Positions 10,076-21,844 of a stretch of 64,000 bases of DNA are shown piece by piece (the stretch's first letter is position 1; every line of letters begins with the position of its first letter). Made by a program: the position numbers and the translations under genes. Source of the stretch: Acanthamoeba sp. SK_2022b (Eukaryota > Discosea > Longamoebia > Acanthamoebidae). The notes under the pieces are model-generated. The model was not told the origin of the DNA. It ran no database searches and worked only from the letters and a program-made list of their open reading frames with translations. The stretch lies in the NCBI GenBank assembly GCA_027943245.1, contig JANDJZ010000008.1, positions 124,001 to 188,000 of the forward strand. The letters are read 5' to 3'.

Positions 10076-10817
10076 ATGGCTGCCGTACCACCTCCTCCTG
10101 CTCCTCCCATGCAAAGGAGGATCCTTCGAGCCCCCAAGTTACTAAGCAGGGATGCGCGTGCAGCATGTCCTCGTCCCCCACCTCCCAATGGACAAGTTTC
10201 TATGCAAGATGTGCGCATCGCGCACAACTATGCCCGCGCGGTTAAAAGGTTCAGAACCGGCGGCATTGCCACCGAAGATGAAGAAGTGCAGGCGAGCCTG
10301 TACGCGCACGAAGTCAAGTCGGCCTTTTCCGGTACAAGCATTCTTTCTTCAAGGTCCTCGAGGTTCCCATCTGAAGATTTTTTCCGTTTATTCTCTACGC
10401 AGATGGACCAGTGGTTACGATTCCAGCTCTGATGCAGGCGATCATCAACGTCCAGAATACGGTCAACAACGTCCAGAATACGGTCAACAACCTCCAGAAT
10501 ACGGCAATAAGTTTCCAGAACCTAACGAACGCACGGTACTGAGGCTGCCCACCCTTTGTTCATCCTGTTTTCTCGATCTTGTCTCATAACATACTTGACG
10601 CAGAGTGTGCAACAAGGGGCGTGGTGTCGATGATCCGATCGTGTTCCCAAGTAATGCTGCTGGGGCGCCTCTTCCTGTCGGCCTACCTGCGACTCGCAAT
10701 GGGATTAAATCCCTGTCGTTGGCGCGTTGTGACGCCCTCCTGACCTACTATGGTCTTCCTTTGGTGGGCAACAGAGCGGCAAAGCAGGGCGCCATCGAAA
10801 GATTCCTTGGCTGCTAG
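10076..10817 (+). CDS. Small coiled-coil protein of unknown function
   Basis: Three exons fit in phase: 10076-10331, 10403-10535 and 10604-10817, about 200 residues. The N-terminus is proline-rich (MAAVPPPPAPP). Exon 2 encodes a short asparagine-rich helical repeat, VQNTVNN twice and then LQNT. The C-terminus has a compact segment with VFPSNAAGAPLP, then LTYYGLPLVGNRAAKQGAIERFLGC and the stop. That ending (L-L-x-x-YGL-x-x-x-GN-x-x-x-x-x-x-I-x-x-FLG) resembles a small conserved family of uncharacterised proteins found in fungi and protists. This last point is from memory and uncertain. It sits at the edge of the transposon island and could belong to a multicopy family. Confidence 0.65.
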
Positions 10818-10952
10818 CCCGCCCCGCTTCTCCCCCGTTTACCCTTGCGCCCTGCTATGCTTGGCGTTCAAGGTAGCTGTGAATAACTGTTCTTCCAACA
10901 ACAAGTCTCGTGTTGGCAAAGGCGTGCATTCGTATCTTCTCACTCCCATATC

Positions 10953-13576
10953 TTACCACGCCATTAGCTTGGCGTTGCGCTGCTGCTCGTCCTGGCCGCA
11001 GTGGAGTGCAAGTTGTACTTGGCGAAGGTGTGGTAGTGTGACGTCACGCTCAATCCGCACGCACTCTGCGCAAGGAGTGCTGAGGTCCACAGGCAAAAAG
11101 TTGGGAGAGACAGTCCGCACTCACCTTGAAGATGTAGACCAGGACCACTTTGTGGGGCGCTGATAGGTCGACGCTATGCATGGATGGTACCTGCACACCG
11201 CACAGCTGCGTTGAAAGAGACAGAGAAACCGATATTCTACGGTGAAACATTGGTTGCACCCGTTGAACCCCAAGGAAGCGCAACGTACCTTGAGCAGGGC
11301 CTCAGTCTCGGTGGGGAAGTGGGCGGGCAGCATGGCCTACGCCGCCGACACAAGGTCGGCTTCGCTCGCGGTTACCCAAATTGGCGTGCGATCCCAGGAA
11401 AAAAGGGACAGCAGCAGTGGCTAAGTAGTAGCGCCAGCGGTTGGGTGTCTCGCGAGAGGTATCAACGGTGGCGGTGGCGGCAGTGGCAGCGGCAGTGCGA
11501 GGTTTCCTGCAAGCACCGCAGTGGCCATGGTGGTACCAAACGGTGTCTGTGCTGGGGCCGTGTAAGGCAACAAAAGATCGTCTAGCTTGTGGATCGGCCT
11601 CTTGCCCATGAGGCGTGAGGGGTTGAGCGGGTCAAGCAGTCAACAGGAACATGCAAGGCCAAATGGTCGTGGTCCGAGAGAGGAACACTCTGTCCTTTAT
11701 GGCGATATCAGGCAAATAAATCGCCGGCTGTGACGAGAGCAGCTGTATGATTGGCGCCACAGGACACCTTGACCACATGGCCTCTCGAAGATGCGAAGTG
11801 CTCACGTTCACTATTAGCAGGCCCAGCCTCGGTTTGGACTGCCAGTGCGAGGAACGTGGTAACGATGGTGGGGCGGTGCCTGTCATCTCGATCTCCATGA
11901 CCTAGTTGGCCCTCTGCATTCTTGCCCCACGTATACAGCACGTTCGTGTCTGTATCACAACGTTGGATTCAGTAAGCAGGCCCACAATAAACGAGAACGG
12001 CGCACGGTACGGCTGATGGCGGCCATGTGTCCGGCTCCGCAGGCTATCGCACGGACGGCCACGCTCTCTAGGGCGGCGACGAGGGTGGGCACAGTTCGGT
12101 TCTCCTCGTCGCTGTGTCCGAGCCGTCCCCCTTGGCCATGACCCCCTTTAAAAGAGAGGAAAGGTGAATACTGTGAGCGAGTGGACCTTAGGACCGAGAC
12201 CCCAGACGGAGGCGTGCTAGTGGACAGTTGGCCTTACAGGTGAAGAGATGCCCCTCGACGTTTATCGCTCCGGTAAAGTCATATCCACATGCGATGCTCG
12301 TGATGCCCTTGCCCTCCAAAGCTTGAACAAGAACTGGCGCGAAGTGGGTCTCGTTGTCGCCCTGACCCAGCTTGCCGTCCTGTACGCGGAGTACGTCTAT
12401 AGGTTCGAGCGAACGCTTACACTGGAAACGAATTGCAACCGAAGTGAACGCACCGTGCCGCTTCCCCACATGAAGACGTGTCCGCCTTCGGTGAGCACTG
12501 CATTGTGTGCTCCAAAGCAAGTGGCCTGGACCACCTTTTCGTCCTTTAGCCCTTCGATCATCGTGGGCAGGCGTCGATAAGCATCGTCCCCGTGACCCAA
12601 CCGACCTGTAGAGCGAGAGTAGGCAGAGTCAAATTGAGCGTCACTGGCATACGGCGCGCTCGTACCGTGCTTGGGAAAGCCAAAGCTGTACACCTGCCCC
12701 TGAGAAGCTGCCAAGAAGGGAAGCAGGCGTTAGGGCACGGTCTGAGAGAGCTTTTAAGAAGAGGCTATGTACTGACGACGAGGGAATGGTTTCGGGCAGC
12801 ACACACTTGAATCACCTTGAGCTTCGTCAGGGCATCCACCAGCTGGAACGAGCGGATGTTGTTTTGGTTCTTATGGCCCAGGAAGCCCTACGTTGTGTGG
12901 CATACAGGAAGGCTTCAGAAAATCGAGTGAGCACGGCGATGGCAATGGTCGCCCTACCTTATAGCCTCGCCCGCAAGTGTACACCTGTCCTTTGGAGGAG
13001 ATGATCATGGAATGAAAGTACCCGCACGCCACACTCTTGGCCGAGACCTGCAACAATACGTCATGTTGCGTGAGGAAATAGAAGAGTGCCAACCTCACTG
13101 TAGGCAAAGGAGAAGCAGCACGATACCCCTTGCTTCTGTAGACTTTGGACCAGCGTTGGATCCCTATACTTGCGCTCATCGCCATGACCAAGGCGGCCGG
13201 TCGAGCCCAGGCCCCCTAATGGCGATGCGTGTGAGTTGGTTGAGAGGATCGCCGTTGCCACTACAAGCAGCCTACGTACATGTGTACACGGCACCAGACC
13301 CTGGAATGTGGATAAGTTTAGGTGGGGGACTGTTGTTTTGGGCGTGGAGGAGGTACGAGTGCATAAGGCGCCATGAGTGGCTCCCAGAGAGACTGAAGCG
13401 ATGACTCCGTCTGGCGCGGACCCGGAGCGCACCGCGAAGCTCAAGCGAACGGGACAAGGTAGAGCGGCCGGGTGGTCTTCACCTACCGCGCGCCCTATCA
13501 GACTCGAGTCGCCCCACGTATACAACGCAAGGTGCATCCCTTCCATAGGTGCAACGCGAGTTGTGGGTCGCTGCAT
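10953..13576 (-). CDS. RCC1-repeat protein
   Basis: Beta-propeller protein of the RCC1 superfamily. The family includes Ran exchange factors and many scaffold or ubiquitin-related proteins, and which type this is cannot be told. Repeats are visible in several exons read on the minus strand: LALYTWGDSSLIGRAV near 13530, GSTGRLGHGDE near 13180, SVACGYFHSMIISSKGQVYTCG near 13010, GRLGHGDDAYRRLPTMIEGL near 12590, DGKLGQGDNETHFAPVLVQAL near 12350, and LYTWGKNAEGQLGHGD near 11910. A non-RCC1 C-terminal part follows, with exons near 11580, 11320 and 11180, ending with LPHLRQVQLALHCGQDEQQ and TAA at 10953-10955. The start is taken as the ATG at 13576; another in-frame ATG lies at 13546. Only about 98 bp separate it from the divergent xylulokinase gene. 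Confidence 0.75.
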
Positions 13577-13674
13577 GGCCACGGCTGTTAGGTGGGCCCA
13601 ACGGAAGCAAGTTGTGGCTGTTAGGTTTCTTGTAAATTCAAAAACCGTTCTTTCGCGAGGCCAAGAAAAAGGAG
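13577..13674. promoter_or_regulatory. Divergent promoter spacer between RCC1 gene and xylulokinase
   Basis: The start codons of the two oppositely oriented genes are only 98 bp apart, so both core promoters and 5' UTRs must share or overlap this stretch. It contains the repeated phrase gctgttaggt. No TATA-like motif is evident. Confidence 0.45.
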
Positions 13675-16155
<2,481 letters not shown>

Positions 16156-16288
16156 GGCCGCAACGAGTTGCCGCCAAAACGAACCAGCATTGTTGTAATT
16201 TCTTGGAAGGTGTGTGGTTCTTGCGCAAGGCCAAAAGAAAAACGGAAGAGAGCCAAGCACACAATCAATCTTGTAACTATTCTGCAAC

Positions 16289-16765
16289 ATGAGCAAGGCC
16301 GCCCTCATTGAAGCTGTCTTCAAACAGCACTCGCTGGCCAACAAGACCGGCAAGAGCTTGTCCAAGGCGGCGGTTGCCCGCATTGTTGATTCGGTCTTCG
16401 ATCAGGCCACCAAGCAGATCGTGACCAACGGCCACTTCAGATACCCTGGCTTTGGAACCTTCGCCATCAGGTAAGCCTGCGCTCACTACAGCTGCGGCAT
16501 AAACGAGCAAGGAGAAGTGGGGATTGGCCACTGGGTAGCAATGTGCTGAATCAGCGCTTTTCGCAGGGACCGCCCGGCAAGAACCGCGTTCAAGAGCCTG
16601 CCCAAGGTCAAGGGCGGACCGGTGGACAGGTCGGAAGCCAATAAGATCACTGTCCCCGCTCGCGGGGTTGTGGGCTTCAAGCCCTCCTCGGTCCTCAAGG
16701 AGCAGGTCAAGGATCTCAAGAAGGTGCCACGAAAGAGAGTGGCAAAGGAGCAGGAGATTGTGTAA
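16289..16765 (+). CDS. Bacterial-type HU/IHF-family DNA-binding protein
   Basis: Small nucleoid-type DNA-bending protein. Two exons (16289-16470 and 16567-16765) join in phase for 126 residues. The N-terminal half is HU-like: MSKAALIEAVFKQ, the second helix with AAVARIVDSVFDQA, then GHFRYPGFGTFAIR, equivalent to the GFG-x-F-x-x-R signature. The C-terminal half has RPART and ITVPARGVVGFKPSSVLKEQV, the counterpart of the bacterial IPA-x-x-x-x-x-FKPG-x-x-LK-x-x-V. The arm tip differs from bacterial HU (no clear RNP), and there is a basic C-terminal tail (KKVPRKRVAKEQ). The spliceosomal intron shows it is a resident nuclear gene, not contamination. No obvious mitochondrial presequence, so it may act in the nucleus or cytosol; location is unproven. 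Confidence 0.85.
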
Positions 16766-16882
16766 ATGAGGTCGAGCATCGATCTCTCGCTTAGAGTTTG
16801 TTCAATCTCGAAGTCTAGAAAATGAAGGCAAAAGAGGAGGGATTTCTCTCTTTACTTACACTTTGACGTCCAACGTCTCACG

Positions 16883-17686
16883 CTAGGGACCGCCGCGTCG
16901 TATGTGGCCAGTGAGGAGGGCTATCACAAGGGCCAAGAGGCCAGCAATAATGAGGAGAAAAATAATAATGAATATGGTGAGCATGACCTTCTGTCGCCGC
17001 TGGAGCCGTCGTGGTCGCTTAAGTCGGTGGCCTGGGCTGCGATCGTACTCTTCTCGACTCGGGGCGGCAAAGACAGCCGTCACCGCTCCAAACACGACCG
17101 AATCGCCTCCCTTCTCCAAATCGACCCAGCTCACTCTCTTGCTCTTCTTCGCTGACTTTCGAGCAAGCTCTGCCAATCGCGTCCCGACGTCGCCACCAAA
17201 ATCATCAAACGATGAGCTTGGGGCTTCTATATCTTCTTCATCACCCAGAAGACTGTCCGTCTCCGCATGCTCGTTCCCTTGAAAAGTGTTGTTTGTTGTG
17301 TGAGTGGAACTGTTTCCTCCCTCGGGAAGCAGATCATCGTCATCTTCCTCGTCTCCCTCTTCTTCTCGTCCGCCACTCTGTCGATGTGTCGCCTCCCCCC
17401 CTCCGCTCACACGGTGTCCCGCCGTGGGATCATCGCCGTTCTGTTGCACGAAGGAAGGTGGTGGTGATAGCTCCCCGGTGCTATGTGTGGGCGACGAGGA
17501 CAAGAGATCGAGCTCGTACGGGGACAAGCGCTCCATCTCTCTTGTTTGGATTTTTGAATGCGCGTTGAGGGAAGCCGTAGAGCTGCGCGCGCAAGAATTC
17601 CGTGAAGACATTCCTCCAGGGGTGTGCATGCGGCCACTGTGGTGCGTTCTTGGTTCTTGGAGCTTGTGGCGCGTGTCCGCCACCAT
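16883..17686 (-). CDS. Tail-anchored membrane protein with PP1-docking motif
   Basis: Single exon of 267 residues, start ATG at 17686 and stop TAG at 16883-16885. The N-terminal 230 residues are polar, low-complexity and acidic (EEEGDEEDDDD near residue 112). One transmembrane helix spans about residues 235-258 (MLTIFIIIFLLIIAGLLALV), preceded by a strongly basic stretch (RLKRPRRLQRRQK). Only seven residues follow the helix, so a tail-anchored or C-terminal single-pass protein with its bulk in the cytosol is likely. Residues 183-187 are KRVSW, a textbook RVxF docking site for protein phosphatase 1. No family recognised. It is convergent with the HU gene (117-bp gap) and lies 89 bp downstream of the coiled-coil gene. 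Confidence 0.7.
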   Translation of the reverse strand: MVADTRHKLQEPRTHHSGRMHTPGGMSSRNSCARSSTASLNAHSKIQTREMERLSPYELDLLSSSPTHSTGELSPPPSFVQQNGDDPTAGHRVSGGGEATHRQSGGREEEGDEEDDDDLLPEGGNSSTHTTNNTFQGNEHAETDSLLGDEEDIEAPSSSFDDFGGDVGTRLAELARKSAKKSKRVSWVDLEKGGDSVVFGAVTAVFAAPSREEYDRSPGHRLKRPRRLQRRQKVMLTIFIIIFLLIIAGLLALVIALLTGHIRRGGP

Positions 17687-17775
17687 CGCACGAGCGCGTC
17701 AAAGGAAAGGTAAGGTAAAGTAGTAGTAGTATTTATGTGACACGGCTTCTTCTCCGCGTGACCGGCGAACAGGCC

Positions 17776-20754
17776 TCATGAGGACTCGGCGGCAGTCTCA
17801 CCATTCTCCGCTCCGTTGGCCTCGGGGTGCTGCACGGGCGTCTCCTCCTTCTTCTGGCTCAACTCGACGACTCTGTTCCTCTCGTCCTCCAGCTGCTTGT
17901 CGAGTCCGGCCGACTTTTGCCTCTCATCCTCGAGCAGTTTCTCCAGCTCGACGGTCTTGGCCTTGGCCTCCTCGAGCTGTCGTCCGACATCGCTGGATCG
18001 GCTCTTCTCCTCCTCGAATTGCCTCCAGTTGTCGCCGGCCTTGGTCTGCTCCTCCTTGAGCTGTCGCTCGAGGTCGCTCGATCGGTTCTTCTCCTCTTCG
18101 AACTGGCGCCAGTTGTCGCCGGCCTTGGTCTGCTCCTCCTTGAGCTGCCTCTCGAGGTCGCCAGCTCGCTTCTGCTCCTCCTCGAGCTGCTTGGCAGCAT
18201 TATTGGCCCTGCTCCGTTCGTCCTCGAGCTGCTTGGCGGTATCGGCAGCGCCGGCGGCCTTGGCACGCTCCTCCTCGAGCTGGCGCTCGAACTCGGCGAC
18301 CTGATTCTTGGCCTCCTCGAGCTGCTGGGCGAGGCCGGCGGCCTTGTTCCTCTCTTCGTTGAGCTGGCCCTCGGACTCGGCGGCCTTGCTTCGCTGCTCC
18401 TCGAGCTGCTTGCCCGAATCGCCGGCCTGGCTCTTGGCTTCCTCGAGCTGCTGGGCGAGGTCGGCCGACTTGGCCTGCTCGGCCTTGAGCTGCTCGGCAG
18501 CCTCGGCGGCCTTGGCGTGCGCCTCCTCCACCTGCTTGCCCGAATCGCCGGCCTGGTTCTTGGCCTCGTCGAGCTGCTGGGCGAGGTCGGCCGACTTGGC
18601 CTTCTCGGCTTCGAGCTGCTGGGCAGCCTCGGCGGCCTTGGCGCGCGCCTCCTCCACCTGCTTGTCGGAATCGCCGGCCTGGCTCTTCACCTCCTTGAGC
18701 TGGTTGGCAAGGTCGACGGCCTTGCTCTTCTGCTCGTCCAGCTGGCTCTCGAGGTCGGCGGCCCTGCTCTTCTCTTCCTCGAGCTGTGTGTTGAGACCGT
18801 CGAGTTCGGCCTTGTGCTCCTCGGCCTGGCTGGCCGACTGGGCGGCGTTGGCCTGCAGCTCGCCGAGCTGCTTCTCGAGGCTCGCGGATCTGGCCTTCTC
18901 CTCGTCCAGCTGGCTCTCGAGGGCCTTGGCCTGCTGGAGCTGCTCGCCGAGCGCGGCGACCTTTTCCCGCTCCTCGGCCAGGCGCATGCCTAATTCTACA
19001 ACCTTGTTGCCACCAGACAGGGACTCCTGTTCGAGCTGGGCCACTCTCGCGTTACGCTCCTCGAGCTTGCTGCGCACATCAGTGAGCTCCTTTTGGAGCG
19101 CGGCTTCGGCCTCGGCGCCGGTCTCGCTGGCCTGAGCAGCCTCCTGGGCGGCCTTGAGCTCCTCGGCGAGTTCCTCGGCGCGCTTCTTCTCGGCTTCGAG
19201 ACTCTGAGCGGCCTTGTGAGCGGCCTTCTTCTGCTCGGCAAGCTGGGCGCTCAGGTCGGCGTGCTGGTCCTTCTGCTTCTGGAGGGCCGCGGCGAGCTCG
19301 GCGTTCTTGGCGACGAGGCTCTGCTCGGCCTGTTTGAGGCTCTCCAGCTCGGCAGAGATCTGACCAGCCCAGCTCTGGGCGGAACGATAGGCCTGGTCCT
19401 TCTCTTCGATGAGCTGCTCGAGGCGGCTGACCTCGTCGCTTGAGCTGGGCGCAGCAACGGGAGCAGGCTTGACGGGAGCGGCAAGCTTCTTGTTGAGCTC
19501 ATCGACTGTTTCCTGCAGCTCTCGGACCTGCTCCAGAAGAGCAGCCTTTTCGGCGCGGAGGGCGTTGGCCTCCTGCGAGCCACTGTTGGCAACGTAGTTG
19601 CGCTTGCTCAGGGCGACAAGGGGCGAGTCGGCGGAGAGCTCCTCCTCGGTGCGGCCCTCGAGCTTGGCCACCTTCTCGTCGAGCGAGGCCTTAAGCTCGC
19701 GAGTCTTAGCCAAAAGCTTGGCATTCTCGTGAACGTAGGCCTCCATCCTCTTCTTGCCGTCGCCAATCGAGCGCGTCAATCTTACGGTCTCCTCCTCGAG
19801 TGTGCGAATGCGATCCTTCAATTTCTTGAATTGATTGCCCGATGAGCTGACCTTGTCCCAATCGTTGCTCTTGTCCTTGTTGGCCTTCTTCACGACCTTG
19901 TCCTTGGCGCTCGTCACGGCATCAGGCTCCTGGAAATTGCGCGCCCTGCTGTCGAGGCTCAGCGCGAATTGATAATCTTCAGCCGATACGGACGAGGGCA
20001 GGGCCGCAGGAACGGCAACCGCGGCAGCGATGGGAACGGGGGCAGCGGCCTTCTTGTTCTTCTTGTTCTTCTTCTTCTTGCCTCCGCTCTTCTCGGTCAC
20101 GGCAGGCTGCTCCTTCTTCTTTTCAGGAATGGTGTCGGCCTTCTTCGATTCAGTCTTGGCGACAGTGGAGGGGGTAGTAGAGGGGGAGGAAGAGGAAGAC
20201 GGGGAAGTAGTAGTCGTAGTAGTCGTCGGGGCGGGAGTAGAGGAAGCGGCGCTCTTCTTGGTCTCCGCTGCGGGGGTGGAAGGAGTCGCGGCCGTCTTCG
20301 ATTCGACCTGTTGGGGCTTCTTCTCAGCGGCCTCCTTCTTCTTGGTCGACGCATCGCTCTTCTTCTCGGCGGCAGCTGCCTTGGCAGGAGTAGAGGGGAC
20401 AGGGGCAGCCTCCTTGGTCACAGGAGCGGGGGCGAGAGAGGCATCCTTCTTCTTCTCCTGCTGAGCCTGCTTGGAGGCAGCGGGAGCCTGCTTGGTCGCA
20501 GTGGAAGAGGCGGCAGGAGCGGCCTCCTTCTTCTTATTATTATTCCCCTGCTTGGCGGCAGCGGGGGCCTGCTTGGTCGCGGGCTTCTTCTCGCTGGGCT
20601 TGGCGTCCTTCTGCTTGGGAGCTTCCTTCTTACTGTCGGGCTTCCTCGAAGAGGGAACAGCCAATTCTTTCTTGTTGGCGTAGAGGTAGAGGACCACGAT
20701 GACGCCAATGAAGAAAGCCACAGTCGGCGCAACGATGAAGATTACGTCCATCAT
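17776..20754 (-). CDS. Membrane-anchored coiled-coil protein, p180/kinectin-like
   Basis: Single coding exon of about 992 residues starting at ATG 20754; an upstream frame extension is rejected because a TTTAATGCAG acceptor sits just before it, pointing to a 5'-UTR intron. Residues about 2-25 form an N-terminal transmembrane helix (VIFIVAPTVAFFIGVIVVLY), as in ribosome-binding protein 1 and kinectin. Next comes a lysine/alanine/proline-rich low-complexity segment (to about residue 300, with GGKKKKNKKNKK), then more than 600 residues of coiled coil. The coiled coil contains imperfect repeats of about 28 residues built on AGDSGKQ-EEA-AKAAE-AEQL-AEKAKSADLAQQL. The organisation suggests an ER-anchored rod binding ribosomes or microtubules. 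This is inference from architecture, since such sequences are low in information. Confidence 0.75.
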   Translation of the reverse strand: MMDVIFIVAPTVAFFIGVIVVLYLYANKKELAVPSSRKPDSKKEAPKQKDAKPSEKKPATKQAPAAAKQGNNNKKKEAAPAASSTATKQAPAASKQAQQEKKKDASLAPAPVTKEAAPVPSTPAKAAAAEKKSDASTKKKEAAEKKPQQVESKTAATPSTPAAETKKSAASSTPAPTTTTTTTSPSSSSSPSTTPSTVAKTESKKADTIPEKKKEQPAVTEKSGGKKKKNKKNKKAAAPVPIAAAVAVPAALPSSVSAEDYQFALSLDSRARNFQEPDAVTSAKDKVVKKANKDKSNDWDKVSSSGNQFKKLKDRIRTLEEETVRLTRSIGDGKKRMEAYVHENAKLLAKTRELKASLDEKVAKLEGRTEEELSADSPLVALSKRNYVANSGSQEANALRAEKAALLEQVRELQETVDELNKKLAAPVKPAPVAAPSSSDEVSRLEQLIEEKDQAYRSAQSWAGQISAELESLKQAEQSLVAKNAELAAALQKQKDQHADLSAQLAEQKKAAHKAAQSLEAEKKRAEELAEELKAAQEAAQASETGAEAEAALQKELTDVRSKLEERNARVAQLEQESLSGGNKVVELGMRLAEEREKVAALGEQLQQAKALESQLDEEKARSASLEKQLGELQANAAQSASQAEEHKAELDGLNTQLEEEKSRAADLESQLDEQKSKAVDLANQLKEVKSQAGDSDKQVEEARAKAAEAAQQLEAEKAKSADLAQQLDEAKNQAGDSGKQVEEAHAKAAEAAEQLKAEQAKSADLAQQLEEAKSQAGDSGKQLEEQRSKAAESEGQLNEERNKAAGLAQQLEEAKNQVAEFERQLEEERAKAAGAADTAKQLEDERSRANNAAKQLEEEQKRAGDLERQLKEEQTKAGDNWRQFEEEKNRSSDLERQLKEEQTKAGDNWRQFEEEKSRSSDVGRQLEEAKAKTVELEKLLEDERQKSAGLDKQLEDERNRVVELSQKKEETPVQHPEANGAENGETAAESS

Positions 20755-21844
20755 GATGGCCTGCATTAAAATTAATTGCTCAATTAATTGGATACTGAAA
20801 ATAGTACTCCACCAGCGAAAGATGAACAATTCGAAAGCATGCCCACTAAATTTGAGAAGGTGGCTGGGCGCGAATTACCTCGCTGCCCCCCCCCCCCACA
20901 AAGACCACGAACGGAATTTGCATGTGCACTTACCGAAAAATGGGAAACGGGGAGGCTCAGCGGTTTTAGATTGTCGCAGACACCGGAGCGGCCACGAACA
21001 GAGGGCACAAGGGAGCGAGAGAGGAGGGAGGAAAAGGCCGCCAACAGCCCAGAACCACCGCGCTAAGTCCACGTCAAGCCAGCACCTCTTAGGAAATCCT
21101 GCACGCACCACGGTGACACCCGATCAAATTGACCCAATTTGACGTCGACAAAGAAATCACCGAGAAAAAATCTGGGAAAAAAGCGAAATTGCCGTAAAAG
21201 GAAAACGGTGAAAGGCAAGCGTGGGTGTGCGCGCTGGTTTGCGTGGTGGGGTGAAAGAGCTCTGGTCTGGGGCGCTCTGGTCCTTGTCGTGGCCGTCGAT
21301 CGACGTGCGCAGTCCGCGAAGGACCGGAGAGTGGCGTTTGAGCTTCTTTCTTTTTTCCTCCGTCCCATAAGCGCGGAGAGAGTGGCGCACTCTTCCCTCA
21401 AATGGGCCTTGTTCATGCTGAATGAGTAGGGACGCGGGTGGTCTCAAACCGTCGGGTCTTTCACGGGGCCTGGCGTACCATCCTATCGCTTGCCATGGAG
21501 CACTAGGGGTTGGGCTTAGGTCCGGATCCCCGTAGATGGTGTATGGTCCACTGCAAGAACGTTCCATAGCCAAAAGGGCGCGAGGAAAGGTGGCCCTCCG
21601 GTTGATGAATCTTCGTGAGGCATCCCGGTTGGTTGCTGATCCGAGCATCATGTCCGACTTACGCATATCCCTCAGGCGACCCCAAACCTCTGGGTAATGA
21701 GAGGGGAGCTACAACCATGCGGGAGACATTCTCACTCTTTTTCGCGTTTGGTCCCCGGCTATTTCGGTCACCAAAAATTTGCAGCTCTGAGTTGTTATTC
21801 CCTGTGCTGCACCACCTTCGCTTGTAAGCAAGCAGCTGCGCGGG
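20755..21844. other. Divergent intergenic region with probable 5'-UTR intron
   Basis: For the minus-strand coiled-coil gene, a donor (cggtaagtg, about 20935) and the acceptor just upstream of the ATG define a likely leader intron of about 175 bp. It contains a run of 12 C (20886-20897; G on the sense strand). The remainder to 21844 should hold the promoters of this gene and of the PH-RING gene. A 169-codon minus frame at 21157-21666 has no recognisable domain and is not called. Confidence 0.5.

Noticed and set aside
12405..12430. A tRNA T-arm-like GGTTCGAGC
   Set aside because: No matching acceptor or anticodon stems; it lies in an RCC1 exon region.
16289..16765. Bacterial contamination as source of the HU gene
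   Set aside because: The gene has a phase-correct spliceosomal intron and lies between intron-bearing eukaryotic genes.
17827..19443. Long plus-strand Leu-rich and Ser-rich frames
   Set aside because: Antisense shadows of the coiled-coil gene, where Glu/Lys/Ala-rich codons keep the opposite frames open.
21157..21666. 169-codon minus-strand frame in the divergent spacer
   Set aside because: No domain and no splice or start context; open by GC-biased composition.
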